Positions 9,512 to 18,593 of a stretch of 64,000 bases of DNA are shown one piece after another. The notes beneath the pieces were generated by a model, which searched no databases, was not told where the DNA came from, and saw only the letters and a program-made list of their open reading frames with translations. Source of the stretch: Azonexaceae bacterium (GTDB taxonomy: Bacteria; Pseudomonadota; Gammaproteobacteria; Burkholderiales; Rhodocyclaceae); the NCBI GenBank assembly GCA_009469675.1, contig SSSZ01000005.1, positions 1-64,000 on the forward strand. The letters run 5' to 3'. The position numbers and the translations under genes are program-made. The stretch's first letter is position 1, and every line of letters begins with the position of its first letter.

Positions 9512-10059
9512 GCCCTCTCCCTCTTGTCGTTGCGGTACCGCCGCCACAGCCAGACCACGCTGCCGATCATCAGGGCGATGCCCAGCCAGCGGGTGAAGCC
9601 GGCGATTTTCACATCCTTCTGCAAGACCCCCCAGCGCAGGAAAATTTCCGTCCAGTCGTGTTCTCCCCCGCCGACCAGGGGCAACTCCTGGGCACGGGCG
9701 TCGGCCATGTAGCGGGCGACGTTGAGAAGGTTTTCGCCCAGCCAGACGACCCCCAGGGCAAGCCCTGCCGGCTCGCCCCGGCGGGCGAAGTGAATGGCCA
9801 CTACGGTGGGAAACAGCAGCTGGAACATCGTCCCGCCATAGACCATGAGCCGGTCGCTGAAAGCCCCGACGATGGGATGGCCGGCCTCGTGGAAAGCCAG
9901 ATTGGCGGAATCGACGAGGGGAATCCAGCCGTCGCGGGAGGCCCAGTGCACCCCGAGCAGCACCAGGGTGACGCCGAGCACCGCCAGCAGGGCGGGGGTG
10001 CCCACCGGCTGCCAGCGGCCGGCCGGAGCGTCGGTCGATTTGGCGCTGCCGGGATTCAC
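9508..10059 (-). CDS. Membrane protein with an HEAGH metal-site motif, function unknown
   Basis: The 183-aa protein has about four hydrophobic segments (near 22-40, 78-92, 98-116, 156-172). An HEAGH motif (57-61), the HExxH zinc signature of metallopeptidases, lies just after the first. A second conserved-looking acidic stretch, WLGENLLN (Glu109), could give a third ligand, as in gluzincins or site-2-protease-like enzymes. It is locked into the hyp operon: its GTG overlaps the preceding stop and its TGA overlaps the hypE GTG. No standard Hyp or Hup protein matches it. A membrane protease acting on hydrogenase subunits, or a metal-handling protein, are both only guesses. Confidence 0.7.
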   Translation of the reverse strand: MNPGSAKSTDAPAGRWQPVGTPALLAVLGVTLVLLGVHWASRDGWIPLVDSANLAFHEAGHPIVGAFSDRLMVYGGTMFQLLFPTVVAIHFARRGEPAGLALGVVWLGENLLNVARYMADARAQELPLVGGGEHDWTEIFLRWGVLQKDVKIAGFTRWLGIALMIGSVVWLWRRYRNDKRERA

Positions 10060-10193
10060 GCTGGGAACCCCGAGGTTGCGGCCGGGAAACGCCGGGAGTC
10101 CGCGGGCCGGACGGCTGGCCGTCGGGGTTGCCGTCGACCGGCCCTGGCCGTTTTCTCCTTCGCGGTAGCTCCGCGGTTCACGGGTTTTGCCAT
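10056..10193 (-). CDS. 45-aa basic ORF between hypD and the HEAGH gene
   Basis: The ATG at 10193 lies two bases after the hypD stop. The TGA at 10056-10058 overlaps the GTG of the next gene. The product (MAKPVNRGATAKEKTARAGR, then a proline/arginine-rich tail) is strongly basic and without a recognisable fold. AAGGA occurs about 14 bases upstream, a little far for a ribosome site. The exact fit between two translationally coupled genes is the main reason to call it. It may instead be a leader that merely carries ribosomes to the next start. Confidence 0.45.
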   Translation of the reverse strand: MAKPVNRGATAKEKTARAGRRQPRRPAVRPADSRRFPAATSGFPA

Positions 10194-10195
10194 GG

Positions 10196-11335
10196 TCACG
10201 CGAAATCCTTGTACCGTCCGTAGGTGTAGTGAGCCGCGCAGGCGCCTTCGGAAGACACCATACAGGAACCCACCGGATTCTCGGGGGTGCACACCGTGCC
10301 GAAAATCTTGCAGTCCTGGGGCTGTTTGACCCCGCGCAGGATGGCGCCGCACTCGCAGGCCTTGTGGTCGGGCACCGAGCGATAGTCCAGGTGAAAGCGT
10401 CGTTCCGCGTCGAAGTCGGCGAATTCCTTGCGCAGGCGCAGCGCCGAGTAGGGTACGAGGTTGAGGCCGCGCCACTCGAAGGCCCGGCGCAGTTCGAAGA
10501 CCTCGGCCACGAGATGCTGCGCCTTGACGTTGCCGGCTCGGGAAACGGCGCGGGAAAACTCGTTCTCCACCTCCGCCCTGCCCTCGTTCACCTGGCGGAT
10601 GAGGAGGCGGATGGCCAGCATCACGTCAAGGGGTTCGAAGCCGGCGATGACCACGGGTTTGCGGTATTCCTCGGCAAAAAATTCGTAGGGCCGGCTGCCA
10701 ATGATGGTCGAGACGTGGGCGGGGCCGATGAAGCCGTCGAGGGGCACGGTGCCGTAGCGGCGCACCTCCGGGGATTCGAGAATGCTGGCGATGGCCGAGG
10801 GGGTGAGGACGTGGCAGCAGAGCACGGAGAAATTGGCGAGGCCAAGGGCCTGGGCCTGTTTGATGGCCACCGCCGTCGGCGGTGTCGTCGTTTCGAAGCC
10901 GATGGCGAAGAAGACCACCTGTTTTTCCGGGTGCTTGCGGGCATGCGCCACGGCGTCGGCGCTGGAATAGACCATGCGGATGTCGCCGCTGGTCCCACCC
11001 AACCTCGCCTTGGCCTTCAGCAGCGACAGGCCGTCGGAGGCCGGCACCCGCAGGCAGTCGCCGTAGGTGCATAGGGTCACGCCCTCGTCGAGGGCCAGGC
11101 GGATGGCCTGGTCGACGCGGCCGATGGGCAGGACGCAGACCGGGCAGCCGGGGCCGTGGATCATGCGCACGTTGGCCGGCAGGAGGTCGGCGACGCCGTA
11201 GCGGGAAATGGCGTGGGTGTGGCCGCCGCAGAATTCCATGAAGTGGTAGCGGCGGTCCGGATCGGCCTCGGCGCGGATGGCGGCGGCCAAACCCCGGGCC
11301 ACCTCGCCGTCGCGGAATTCGTCGATGTATTTCAT
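10196..11335 (-). CDS. hypD: HypD, Fe(CN)2CO assembly scaffold
   Basis: This 379-aa protein has the HypD landmarks: FMEFCGGHTHAI near 35, MIHGPGCPVCVLP near 65, a central FAIGFETTTP, and C-terminal cysteines in ACECGAIL and CKIFGTVCTPENPVGSCMVS that bind its [4Fe-4S] cluster. With HypC it carries the Fe while CN and CO are added. The ATG at 11335 shares one base with the hypC stop (TGATG), so HypC and HypD, which work as a complex, are made together. It is full length with no missing motif. Confidence 0.95.
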   Translation of the reverse strand: MKYIDEFRDGEVARGLAAAIRAEADPDRRYHFMEFCGGHTHAISRYGVADLLPANVRMIHGPGCPVCVLPIGRVDQAIRLALDEGVTLCTYGDCLRVPASDGLSLLKAKARLGGTSGDIRMVYSSADAVAHARKHPEKQVVFFAIGFETTTPPTAVAIKQAQALGLANFSVLCCHVLTPSAIASILESPEVRRYGTVPLDGFIGPAHVSTIIGSRPYEFFAEEYRKPVVIAGFEPLDVMLAIRLLIRQVNEGRAEVENEFSRAVSRAGNVKAQHLVAEVFELRRAFEWRGLNLVPYSALRLRKEFADFDAERRFHLDYRSVPDHKACECGAILRGVKQPQDCKIFGTVCTPENPVGSCMVSSEGACAAHYTYGRYKDFA

Positions 11336-11580
11336 CAGCGGCTGACCGGGGCGCCGTCGGGCAGCCCCCCGCCAAGGTCGGCGAAGAGCGCCAGGGTTTT
11401 GGCCGCCTCCGCCGGGTCGAGTTTGTTCAGCGCGTAGCCGACGTGGACGATGACGTAGTCGCCGACCGCCACGTCGTCGACCAGGGCGAGGGAAATCTCC
11501 TTCCTGACTCCGGCCAGATCGACGACGGCGTTGTCGTCTTCGCGCAATTCGATGACCTGGGCGGGAATGGCTAGACACAT
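11335..11580 (-). CDS. hypC: HypC, hydrogenase maturation chaperone
   Basis: This 81-aa protein starts [12 protein letters not shown]; Cys2, exposed after removal of Met, binds the Fe carried by HypC-HypD and the hydrogenase large subunit. The rest follows the HypC beta-barrel pattern ([28 protein letters not shown]). It overlaps the end of hypF by 10 bp and the start of hypD by one base. The related hupF at 18.3-18.6 kb is the dedicated chaperone of the uptake enzyme, so this copy is the general one. Confidence 0.93.
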   Translation of the reverse strand: MCLAIPAQVIELREDDNAVVDLAGVRKEISLALVDDVAVGDYVIVHVGYALNKLDPAEAAKTLALFADLGGGLPDGAPVSR

Positions 11581-13874
11581 GCGGATTTCTCCAGGCAGGA
11601 GCGGCGTGCCACCCAGGCTTGGCCGAGGGCAAGTCCGCCGTCGTTGGGGGGCGCCCGGCGGGCTTCGAGGAGGGTCACCCCGGCGGCCGCGAGGTGTTCC
11701 CGCAGGGCAGCCATGAGGACGGCGTTGAGGGCGCAGCCGCCGCCGCAGGCCAGGGTGGCAGAAGCCCCCGCCGGCACCGTCGCCAGCGCCCACTCGGCGA
11801 GGCCGCGGGCAAGGGTGGCGTGGAACAGGGCGGCGCCGTAGGCAGGCCGGTCGCAATCGGCCAGGGCGAGGAGGAGCGGCGTGAAGTCGACCAGGCCGCC
11901 GGCCAGAACATGACCGCCGGCCAGGGGTACCACCGGGCCGTGGGCGGCAGCCAGGCCTTCGAGTTCCATGGCGGCCTGGCCTTCGTAGCGGCATTCGGCG
12001 CGCTGGCCGAGGAGTCCGGCGGCGGCGTCGAAAACGCGGCCCAGGCTGCTGGTCGGCGGGCAGCGCAGGCGGCGTTCGAGCATGGCCAGGAGCGGGCCGG
12101 CGTTGCGGCCGGGGTGGCGGCGGGCCAGCCAGGCGCCGATACGGTCGCCTTGGCCGCCGGCGTGGAGGGCCGAAACCGCCATTCGCCAGGGTTCCCGGGC
12201 CGCCCGGTCGGCGCCGGGCAGGGCGAGGGGAGCAAGGTGCCCGAGGCGCCGGCAGGCCGCGCCGTCGATCTGGAGCAGTTCGCCGCCCCAGAGGCCGCCG
12301 TCGGGTCCAAGGCCGACGCCGTCGAGGGCCAGCCCAGGCAGCGGGCCGCCATGGCCGTGTTCGGCGGCGACGGCAGCGACATGGGCGTGGTGGTGGCCGA
12401 CGGCGATGGCCGGTATGCCGTGCTCGGCGGCGAAATCCCGGGCCAGGCGGGTGGAGGCGAAATCCGGGTGGAGGTCGTGGGCGACGAGGTCGGGTTTGGC
12501 GTCGAGGATGGCCAGCAGGTGGGCGGCTGTCTCTTCGAGAAAGCCGATGGCCGCGGCGTTGTCCAGGCCGCCGATGTGCTGGGAGAGGAAAGCTTCGCGG
12601 CCCTTGGCCAGGCACACCGTGTTTTTCAGATGGCCGCCGAAGGCCAGCACCGTCGGACCGTCCTCGGCCAGGGGGATGGGCAGGGGCGTGTAGCCCCGGG
12701 CGCGGCGGATGAAGGCGGGGCCGCCGGGCGCCGGCCGCACCACCGAGTCGTCGCAGCGCACGACGATGGCGCGGTCGTGGACCAGGAAAGCGTCGGCGAT
12801 GCCGGCCAAACGCTGGATGGCCTCGTCGTTGGCGACGACCAGGGGCTCGCCGTGGGGGTTGGCGCTGGTCATCACGAGCAGGAGGTCGTTCGCCGTGTCC
12901 CGCCAGGCGGTGCCGGCCGGGCGGCCGGCGGCCTCGTGCCAGAGCAGGAGGTGGAGCGGCGTTGCCGGCAGCATCGCCCCCAGCCAGGCGAGGCCCGGAG
13001 CGATGCCGGGCAGTTCGGCTGTGCCCTTGGGAGAGAGGACGATGGGGGCGGCCGGGGCCGCGAGCAGGCCGGCCTCGGCCGGGCCGACCCGGGCGAAGGG
13101 CGCCAGGGAGGCGGCGTTCAGCGCCATGACGGCAAAGGGCTTTTGGTCCCGCTGCTTGCGTGCCCGCAGTTCGACCACGGCGGCGGCGTTGCGGGCGTCG
13201 CAGGCGAGGTGGAAGCCGCCCAGGCCCTTGAGGGCGACGATCTTTCCCGCCCGCAGAAGCGCCAGGGCCGCGCCGACGGGGTCGCCGGCCAGCCCGGCCC
13301 CATCGGCGTCGAGAAGGGCGAGGCGGGGGCCGCAATCCGGGCAGCCCGTGGTTTCGGCGTGGAAGCGGCGGTCGGCCGGGTCGCCATACTCGGCCGCGCA
13401 GGACGGACAAAGCGGAAAAGGGGCCAGGCTCGTTTTTTCCCGGTCGTAGGGAATGCCGCGGCTCACCGTGTAGCGCGGGCCGCAGTGGGTGCAGGTGGTG
13501 AAGGCGTAGCGCCAGCGGCGGCCGGCGGGGTCGCAGAGGTCGGCGAGGCAGGCCGGGCAGAGGGCGGCATCGGGGCCGATGGCGGTCGCCGCCGGGCCGC
13601 GGCCGCTGGCGAGGATGGCGAAGCCGGCGGTGTCGGGGTCGTTGGCGGCGGCGGCTTCGATGGCGTCGATGCGGGCCAGCGGCGGCGCTTCCCGGGGGAG
13701 CCGTTCGAGCAGGGCGGAGAGGGCCGCCGGGGCGCCCCGGGCGGCGATTTCGACGCCGTCGCCGTCGTTCCTCACCCAGCCGGCCAGTTCCAACTCCCGC
13801 GCCAGGCGCCAGACGTAGGGGCGAAAGCCCACCCCCTGGACGAGGCCGCGGATGCGGATGCGCTGGCTGAGCAC
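11571..13874 (-). CDS. hypF: HypF, carbamoyltransferase for hydrogenase cyanide ligands
   Basis: This 767-aa protein has the four HypF parts in order. They are an acylphosphatase-like domain ([16 protein letters not shown], first 90 aa), two paired zinc fingers ([11 protein letters not shown] to CTHCGPRY, and CPSC to CPDCGP), a YrdC-like ATP domain, and a Kae1-like C-terminal domain with [11 protein letters not shown]. It makes carbamoyl-adenylate from carbamoyl phosphate and loads it on the HypE C-terminal Cys. The start is a GTG; the family N-terminus [10 protein letters not shown] fits it. It is complete, and a 779-aa frame on the other strand is a composition shadow. Confidence 0.94.
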   Translation of the reverse strand: MLSQRIRIRGLVQGVGFRPYVWRLARELELAGWVRNDGDGVEIAARGAPAALSALLERLPREAPPLARIDAIEAAAANDPDTAGFAILASGRGPAATAIGPDAALCPACLADLCDPAGRRWRYAFTTCTHCGPRYTVSRGIPYDREKTSLAPFPLCPSCAAEYGDPADRRFHAETTGCPDCGPRLALLDADGAGLAGDPVGAALALLRAGKIVALKGLGGFHLACDARNAAAVVELRARKQRDQKPFAVMALNAASLAPFARVGPAEAGLLAAPAAPIVLSPKGTAELPGIAPGLAWLGAMLPATPLHLLLWHEAAGRPAGTAWRDTANDLLLVMTSANPHGEPLVVANDEAIQRLAGIADAFLVHDRAIVVRCDDSVVRPAPGGPAFIRRARGYTPLPIPLAEDGPTVLAFGGHLKNTVCLAKGREAFLSQHIGGLDNAAAIGFLEETAAHLLAILDAKPDLVAHDLHPDFASTRLARDFAAEHGIPAIAVGHHHAHVAAVAAEHGHGGPLPGLALDGVGLGPDGGLWGGELLQIDGAACRRLGHLAPLALPGADRAAREPWRMAVSALHAGGQGDRIGAWLARRHPGRNAGPLLAMLERRLRCPPTSSLGRVFDAAAGLLGQRAECRYEGQAAMELEGLAAAHGPVVPLAGGHVLAGGLVDFTPLLLALADCDRPAYGAALFHATLARGLAEWALATVPAGASATLACGGGCALNAVLMAALREHLAAAGVTLLEARRAPPNDGGLALGQAWVARRSCLEKSACV

Positions 13875-13899
13875 GGCGGCGTCTTTGCCTTCGGCTCGG

Positions 13900-14988
13900 T
13901 CAGCGCGGCCCGCCGGCTTGCCCGAGCTGGGCTTCGAGTTCGGCGATGCGGCGCTTGAGGGCGTCGACGGTGTCCGAGCGTCGGCTGCGCTGGGCCTCCA
14001 GCCCGGCTGCGACCCAGCGCAGCCAGGCGGCCATGCCTTCGCCGGTGGTGGCCGAAACCCGGAAGACGGCGAGGTCGGGATTGACGCGGCGGGCGTTTTC
14101 CTCGGCCAGGTCGGCGTCGAAGTCGAGGTAGGGCAGGAGGTCGCACTTGTTGAGCAGCATGACGTCGGCGGCCTGGAACATGTCGGGGTATTTGAGGGGC
14201 TTGTCCTCGCCCTCGGTGACCGAGAGGATGGCCACCTTGTGGTGTTCCCCCAGGTCGAAGGCGGCGGGGCAGACCAGGTTGCCGACGTTTTCGATGAGAA
14301 ACAGCGATTCCTCGGCCGGCCCCAGCCGTTCCAGCGCGTGGCCGACCATGTGGGCGTCGAGGTGGCAGCCCTTGCCGGTGTTGATCTGCAGGGCCGGCAC
14401 GCCGGTGGCGCGGATGCGCTCGGCGTCGTTGGAGGTCTGCTGGTCGCCCTCGACGACGGCGATGGCGACCTTGTCCTTCATGGCCTCGATGGTTTTGCAA
14501 AGGAGGGTCGTCTTGCCCGAACCGGGGCTGGACACCAGGTTGAGGGCGAAAATCCCCCGGGCGTCGAGCCAGCGGCGGTTGGCGGCGGCATAGGCGTTGT
14601 TCTTGTCGAGGATGTCCGCTTCGATCCTGACCATGCGGCTCTGGCTCATGCCCGGGGCGTGGGCGCGGGCCGGGCCGGCACCGTAGTCGAGGTCGCCGGC
14701 GATGGCCGTGGGGTGGGCGTGCCCGCCTGCTTCGTCGTGGGGGTGGCGATGTTCGCCAGCATGGACGTGGGCATGGCTATGAACGGTGCCGTCGGCGTGC
14801 CGATGAACATGTTCGTGGGCGGCCGGCGGCTCCGCGGCGGCGGCGTGACCGTGGGAATGGTCGGCGCCGTGGTCATGGGGGTGGCTATGAACCGTGCCGT
14901 CGGCGTGGACGTGGGGGTGATCGTGGGGTTCCAGGCCTTCGCCTTCGAGGCGCGTTTCGCCGGCGCCGCAGCCGCATACTGTACACAT
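13900..14988 (-). CDS. hypB: HypB, GTPase and nickel carrier for hydrogenase
   Basis: The 362-aa protein opens with [11 protein letters not shown], the high-affinity N-terminal nickel site. A very His-rich region (about 20-100) holds two similar copies of an HADGTVHSH unit. The G domain follows, with Walker [23 protein letters not shown] and [11 protein letters not shown]. HypB hands Ni to HypA and the large subunit using GTP hydrolysis. The His-rich part suggests nickel storage as well as delivery. The end is an arginine-rich, possibly coiled segment ([16 protein letters not shown]), longer than in many HypB proteins. It lies 19 bp after hypA. Confidence 0.94.
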   Translation of the reverse strand: MCTVCGCGAGETRLEGEGLEPHDHPHVHADGTVHSHPHDHGADHSHGHAAAAEPPAAHEHVHRHADGTVHSHAHVHAGEHRHPHDEAGGHAHPTAIAGDLDYGAGPARAHAPGMSQSRMVRIEADILDKNNAYAAANRRWLDARGIFALNLVSSPGSGKTTLLCKTIEAMKDKVAIAVVEGDQQTSNDAERIRATGVPALQINTGKGCHLDAHMVGHALERLGPAEESLFLIENVGNLVCPAAFDLGEHHKVAILSVTEGEDKPLKYPDMFQAADVMLLNKCDLLPYLDFDADLAEENARRVNPDLAVFRVSATTGEGMAAWLRWVAAGLEAQRSRRSDTVDALKRRIAELEAQLGQAGGPR

Positions 14989-15007
14989 CTGCTCTTCTCC
15001 TATCCGA

Positions 15008-15349
15008 TCACTCGATTTCGATTTCCTTGACCCGCATTTCGGTGCCCCCGGTGGGTTGTACCTGGTGGCTGCCGCAGCGGGGGCAGGCCCCCCACAGGGC
15101 TGCCATCGCCACCGTGGCGCCGCAGGGCAGGCACCAGCCCTGCCCGGGAACGGCGACGATTTCCAGGGCCGCCCCCTGGGCCAGGCTGCCGTGGGTCACC
15201 GCCTCGAAGCAGAAAGCCAGGGCCTCGGGTTCGACCGAGGAAAGGCGGCCGATTTCCAGAACCACGGTCTTGACCCGCCGGGCGTTTTCCCGCCGGGCCG
15301 TGGCCTCGACCAGTTGCAGCACCCCCTCGGCGAGGGACATCTCATGCAT
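15008..15349 (-). CDS. hypA: HypA, nickel-insertion metallochaperone
   Basis: This 113-aa protein starts [14 protein letters not shown]; His2 and Glu3 form the nickel site in HypA. A zinc site is given by two CxxC pairs, GWCLPCG and GACPRCG, in the C-terminal half. HypA works with HypB to insert Ni into the large-subunit precursor. Its ATG lies inside the end of hupK (8-bp overlap, ATGCATGA). It appears complete. Confidence 0.95.
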   Translation of the reverse strand: MHEMSLAEGVLQLVEATARRENARRVKTVVLEIGRLSSVEPEALAFCFEAVTHGSLAQGAALEIVAVPGQGWCLPCGATVAMAALWGACPRCGSHQVQPTGGTEMRVKEIEIE

Positions 15350-16280
15350 GGCTCATCCTGACTTCGTAGGGCAGGCACGGGTCGAGGGAGAGAACCGCCT
15401 GTTCCAGCACCTGCCGGGCCTCCTGCCAATCGCCCGGCCGCCTTCCGGCGACCAGGGCCGCCACGTCGTCCGGCCGGGCGAAGTGGCAGTCGGTCGGCGC
15501 CCACACCCGGTAGGCGATGACCCGCCCCAGACGGACCCGGGCACCGTGGGTGAGGACGCCGCGGGCGGTCAGGGTCTGGCCGACGCCCCAGCCGCCGCCG
15601 CCGCTGGCCTGCACCGGGTAGGGCCGCCCTGCGGCCAGGGCCCGGGCGGCGCCGACGGCTTCCTGCAGCCGGACCCAATAGGCGTCGGCGACGCTCGGGG
15701 GAGTCATCGTCGCCGGTTCGCCTGCCGACTTATCCTGCCAGTATGCTAGCCAGTTCTCGGGCGTCAAGGGCGGCAGATCAAATTCGCGGCATTCGCCGAT
15801 GCCGCCCAGGCGTTCAAGGCAGCGGCCAGCGAGGGAGGCGGGCGCCGGCCGGCCGTTCCAGGCGTCCATCGGTTGGCCGACCAGCTGGGTGAAGGCGGCG
15901 GCCGTGGCGGCTGCGCCGGCGTCGCCGTGGCGGGCGTTGCGCCAGGCTACCAGCGCGTCCTTGGCCGGGGGCAGGCCGAGGGCGGCCGGCCAGTCGAGAA
16001 AGAGGCGCCACAGGTGTTCGTGCAGGGCTTCGCCCCACAGGGCCGGGCTGTCGGCCGGCCGGGGCGCTTCGCCGCAGGCGGCGGCCAGGGCGGCCTGGGC
16101 GGCGGCGCGCTGGGCCTGGGCGCACAGGGTATAGAGGTAAGGCACGGTCTTGACCACCGTCTCCGGGGCCTGGCCGATGAAGAGCCGGGCCACTTCGGGG
16201 CGTTCGAGGCGGACGTCGAGGTCGACTACGGCGCCGGCGGCGTAACGGGCGGAAATGACGAGGCTGCCCACGGAATTCAT
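15342..16280 (-). CDS. hupK: HupK/HoxV, uptake hydrogenase assembly scaffold
   Basis: This 312-aa protein looks like a degenerate hydrogenase large subunit. It has RLFIGQAPETVVKTVPYLYTLC near the start and ends LSDP-like SLDPCLPYEV, resembling the Ni-binding C-terminus but with only one of the cysteines. That pattern is typical of HupK/HoxV, proposed to carry the Fe(CN)2CO unit for oxygen-tolerant membrane hydrogenases. ATGA joins it to hupJ upstream and an 8-bp overlap joins it to hypA. Confidence 0.85.
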   Translation of the reverse strand: MNSVGSLVISARYAAGAVVDLDVRLERPEVARLFIGQAPETVVKTVPYLYTLCAQAQRAAAQAALAAACGEAPRPADSPALWGEALHEHLWRLFLDWPAALGLPPAKDALVAWRNARHGDAGAAATAAAFTQLVGQPMDAWNGRPAPASLAGRCLERLGGIGECREFDLPPLTPENWLAYWQDKSAGEPATMTPPSVADAYWVRLQEAVGAARALAAGRPYPVQASGGGGWGVGQTLTARGVLTHGARVRLGRVIAYRVWAPTDCHFARPDDVAALVAGRRPGDWQEARQVLEQAVLSLDPCLPYEVRMSHA

Positions 16281-16744
16281 GGGGCGAGCCCGAGAAAGGC
16301 CCGGCGGGTGGGCGCCGGGCGGGGAGCGTCCGGGCCGTCGGCGGCCCCCCGCAAGAGGGCGTCCATCGCCGCCAGAGCGGTGAGCCGGGCCTCTTCGTGA
16401 GTGGCGAATTCAAGGGCCGGGGAAAAAAGCGAGCACAGGTGATAGGGGCCGAGGCGATCCATTTCGGCGACGATGAATTCGTAGGCGCCGGAAGGAAAAC
16501 GCCAGTCGTGTTTGGCGCCGGCCGGCGCCGCCGGCCAGGTCGAGGCGTCGCCGGGCAGGCAGAGCAGGTTGATCGCCCAGGGCGTGACCAGGGCGCCGAC
16601 CCATTGGCCTTCCGGGCCGCGGCGGAAGGCGACGGCCTCGACCCGCAACGCCGGGTTGAGAAGGGGAAGCCCGGCCATCGGGCCGGCCGCGACGGCGGCG
16701 AAGACCGTCTCCAGGGCGGGGCCGGGGTCGGCGGCCCAGGGCAT
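16277..16744 (-). CDS. hupJ: HupJ, HybE-family hydrogenase chaperone
   Basis: This 155-aa protein carries the HybE-family core NPALRVEAVAFR, then VGALVTPWAINLLCLPGD and HDWRFPSGAYEF. The family binds small-subunit or large-subunit precursors of membrane NiFe hydrogenases. The start was placed at the ATG (16744) that shares a base with the hupI stop (TGATG); another ATG four codons earlier is possible. Its end overlaps hupK by 4 bp. Confidence 0.85.
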   Translation of the reverse strand: MPWAADPGPALETVFAAVAAGPMAGLPLLNPALRVEAVAFRRGPEGQWVGALVTPWAINLLCLPGDASTWPAAPAGAKHDWRFPSGAYEFIVAEMDRLGPYHLCSLFSPALEFATHEEARLTALAAMDALLRGAADGPDAPRPAPTRRAFLGLAP

Positions 16745-16956
16745 CAGGCCGGGCATTTCATGAAGCGCTGCTTGGGGTTGTCGCAGCCCGGGCAGCACCA
16801 GTCCTCGGGCAGGTCGGCGAAGGCCGTTCCCGGGGGGACGCGGCGCAGGTCGTCGCCGGAGGCCGGGTCGTAGACCCACCAGCAGATGCCGCATTCCAGG
16901 CGGTCTTCGGGGTGGAGCCGGGCGGCGTCGCCGAGAAAGGAGCCTTCGAAGCGCAT
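16744..16956 (-). CDS. hupI: HupI, rubredoxin of the hydrogenase operon
   Basis: This 70-aa protein has the rubredoxin iron site as two CxxC knuckles, CGICWWVYDPASGDD and WCCPGCDNPKQRF. Rubredoxins of hup operons are needed for making the enzyme in oxygen, perhaps protecting the small-subunit clusters. It sits between hupH (22-bp gap) and hupJ (one-base overlap). Nothing is missing. Confidence 0.93.
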   Translation of the reverse strand: MRFEGSFLGDAARLHPEDRLECGICWWVYDPASGDDLRRVPPGTAFADLPEDWCCPGCDNPKQRFMKCPA

Positions 16957-16978
16957 GGGCGGTCGGGGGGGCGGGCGG

Positions 16979-17839
16979 TCAGACGGGTTCGGCCAGCAGG
17001 TCGAGGTATTCCCCGAGCCGTTGCGTCGTATCGGCGAAATCTTCCTCGGCGGCTAGGGCGACTTCCGGCATGGCGGTGATTTCCAGGGAATTGAGGATGA
17101 GGGTGTCCATGCTGTTGAAGTACTGCACCCACCAGACGTTGGCCAGCCGCGTGCTGGTGATGCGGCAGTTGCCGTAACCGCGGGAGAGCAGCGCGACCTC
17201 GCGGTGGCCGAGCCAGCCGTAGAGGGTGTCGAGGTCCGCTTCGCTGACCGGCAGCAGGGTCAGGTTGATGACGTGGGCCGGCTGGCCGGGCCGCCAGGCG
17301 GCCGCCTGCTGGCGGATTTCCTCGACCAGGGCGGGGGCGTTCATGGTGCCCGGCGGGTAGTCCGGCAGCGCCAGCTCGACCCGGGCGTTGGCCGCCATCA
17401 TGTGCCCGAGCACCGGGGGAATGGGGCCGGTTTCCAGGCGATCGACCCGGACGCCGCCATCGTCGGCCAGTTGCAGCACCCGCCACAGGCCGGCGAAGGC
17501 GGTTTCCTGGACGCGCCAGTGCTGGGGGGCGGTGGTGAAGGCGCTGAGTTCGCCAAACCCCAGGGACTGGGTGATGACTTCCCGCTGGCCGGCGTCGAGG
17601 GGCAGCAGGTCGAGTTGGGTGCCGCCGGCGAAGCCTTCTTCGCCAAGGCGTTCGAGATAGGCGCCGAGAAGCCGGGCGGCGGCGGCCACGGTCTGCGGGG
17701 CGGCGTCGTCGGGCAGCCGCGGCGCGGCAAAAGTCGCCATCGACGGCAGGGGCAGGTAGGCGGGCGCCTCGTCGCCCTGGGAACCCGGCCCCAGGGCGAC
17801 GACGGAAACCGGGAAGGGGCGTAGCCGGGCGGGGTTCAT
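16979..17839 (-). CDS. hupH: HupH/HoxQ, hydrogenase expression/maturation protein
   Basis: This 286-aa protein matches the HupH pattern: a proline-rich N-terminus with YLPLPSMATF, a middle WRVQETAFAGLWRV, and the conserved tail LLSRGYGNCRITSTR followed by WWVQYFNSMDTLILNSLEI. HupH-type proteins are thought to guard the small subunit with HupG. The ATG overlaps the hupG stop by 4 bp. It is intact and full length. Confidence 0.88.
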   Translation of the reverse strand: MNPARLRPFPVSVVALGPGSQGDEAPAYLPLPSMATFAAPRLPDDAAPQTVAAAARLLGAYLERLGEEGFAGGTQLDLLPLDAGQREVITQSLGFGELSAFTTAPQHWRVQETAFAGLWRVLQLADDGGVRVDRLETGPIPPVLGHMMAANARVELALPDYPPGTMNAPALVEEIRQQAAAWRPGQPAHVINLTLLPVSEADLDTLYGWLGHREVALLSRGYGNCRITSTRLANVWWVQYFNSMDTLILNSLEITAMPEVALAAEEDFADTTQRLGEYLDLLAEPV

Positions 17840-18294
17840 GGGCAGCCCCCGGGCGCGCCGGCGGCCCGCACGGGTACCCCGATGGGCCGGGGGCGGGGCG
17901 GGCCGGCCAGGAGGCGGGCGACTTCCTCCAGGTATTCGCTCCAGTTGCGGATGCCGCTCAGGGCGCCGAGATAGTCGCCGTCGCGCAGAAACACCACGGC
18001 CGGGGCCCGGGCAATGCCGAAGCGGGGCAGCAGTGTCCGGCTGGCGTCGGCGTCGGCGACCCAGCGCGCCACCGACGCCCCCTTGAGGGCTTCGGGCAGG
18101 ATGACGCAGGCGTCGAGGACTTCCGGATTGCGCTGGGGGTCGTCGGTGAGAAGGAGAACGGCCGCCCCCGGGGGGAGGAAATTTTCCGCCTCGGTCGGGG
18201 CCAGGCGCTGGAAGCCGTGTTTGCCGACCATGCGGCCGATGGCTTGCTGCAACCGGTCGAGGGCGGTGGTGGGAGCGGCCAGGGGGGTGGTCAT
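17836..18294 (-). CDS. hupG: HupG/HoxO, thioredoxin-like hydrogenase chaperone
   Basis: The 152-aa protein has the thioredoxin-like fold of the HyaE/HupG family (AVLLLTDDPQRNPEVLDACVILPEAL, then RFGIARAPAVVFLRDG) without a catalytic CxxC. It recognises the twin-arginine signal of the small subunit in related systems. ATGA overlaps tie it to hupF before and hupH after. Its natural client, hupS, is truncated in this window. Confidence 0.85.
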   Translation of the reverse strand: MTTPLAAPTTALDRLQQAIGRMVGKHGFQRLAPTEAENFLPPGAAVLLLTDDPQRNPEVLDACVILPEALKGASVARWVADADASRTLLPRFGIARAPAVVFLRDGDYLGALSGIRNWSEYLEEVARLLAGPPRPRPIGVPVRAAGAPGGCP

Positions 18295-18593
18295 GGGGTT
18301 TCCTTTCGCAGGAAAGCGGGAAGTTGGGGTTCGCGGTCGAGGTCGGCGAAAAAGGCGGTGAAATCGGTGTTTCCCTGGCCGGCCGAGGCCAGGGCCGCCA
18401 GGGCGGCGTCGATGGCGGCGGCTCGGGCGGCGGGAATGACTTCGCGGGCCGTGCCGAGGAAGGTCAGGAGCCAAACGCCGGCGGGCTGCGGCCCGACCAG
18501 CAGGAGGTCGATGTCGGCTTGGCCATCGCGGCCGCGGCAGCGGGCGGAGAAGTCGCCGCCGGCCACCACTTGCATGGGGATCCCCAGGCACAT
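18291..18593 (-). CDS. hupF: HupF/HoxL, HypC-like chaperone of the uptake hydrogenase
   Basis: This 100-aa protein starts MCLGIPMQVVAG, the HypC-family N-terminus with functional Cys2, but is longer than HypC and has an acidic C-terminal tail (FFADLDREPQLPAFL). That marks HupF/HoxL, which protects the large subunit during assembly in oxygen. Its ATG directly follows the hupD-type stop (TGAATG). It looks intact although its client hupL is cut down to 70 codons. Confidence 0.9.
   Translation of the reverse strand: MCLGIPMQVVAGGDFSARCRGRDGQADIDLLLVGPQPAGVWLLTFLGTAREVIPAARAAAIDAALAALASAGQGNTDFTAFFADLDREPQLPAFLRKETP

Noticed and set aside
11619..13958. 779-aa plus-strand frame over hypF
   Set aside because: Antisense shadow of hypF; glycine/alanine/arginine-rich with no domain features.
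11335..18593. Two HypC-like genes (11.3 kb and 18.3 kb) as a duplication
   Set aside because: HypC and HupF are distinct standard members of hup/hyp clusters with different lengths and tails.
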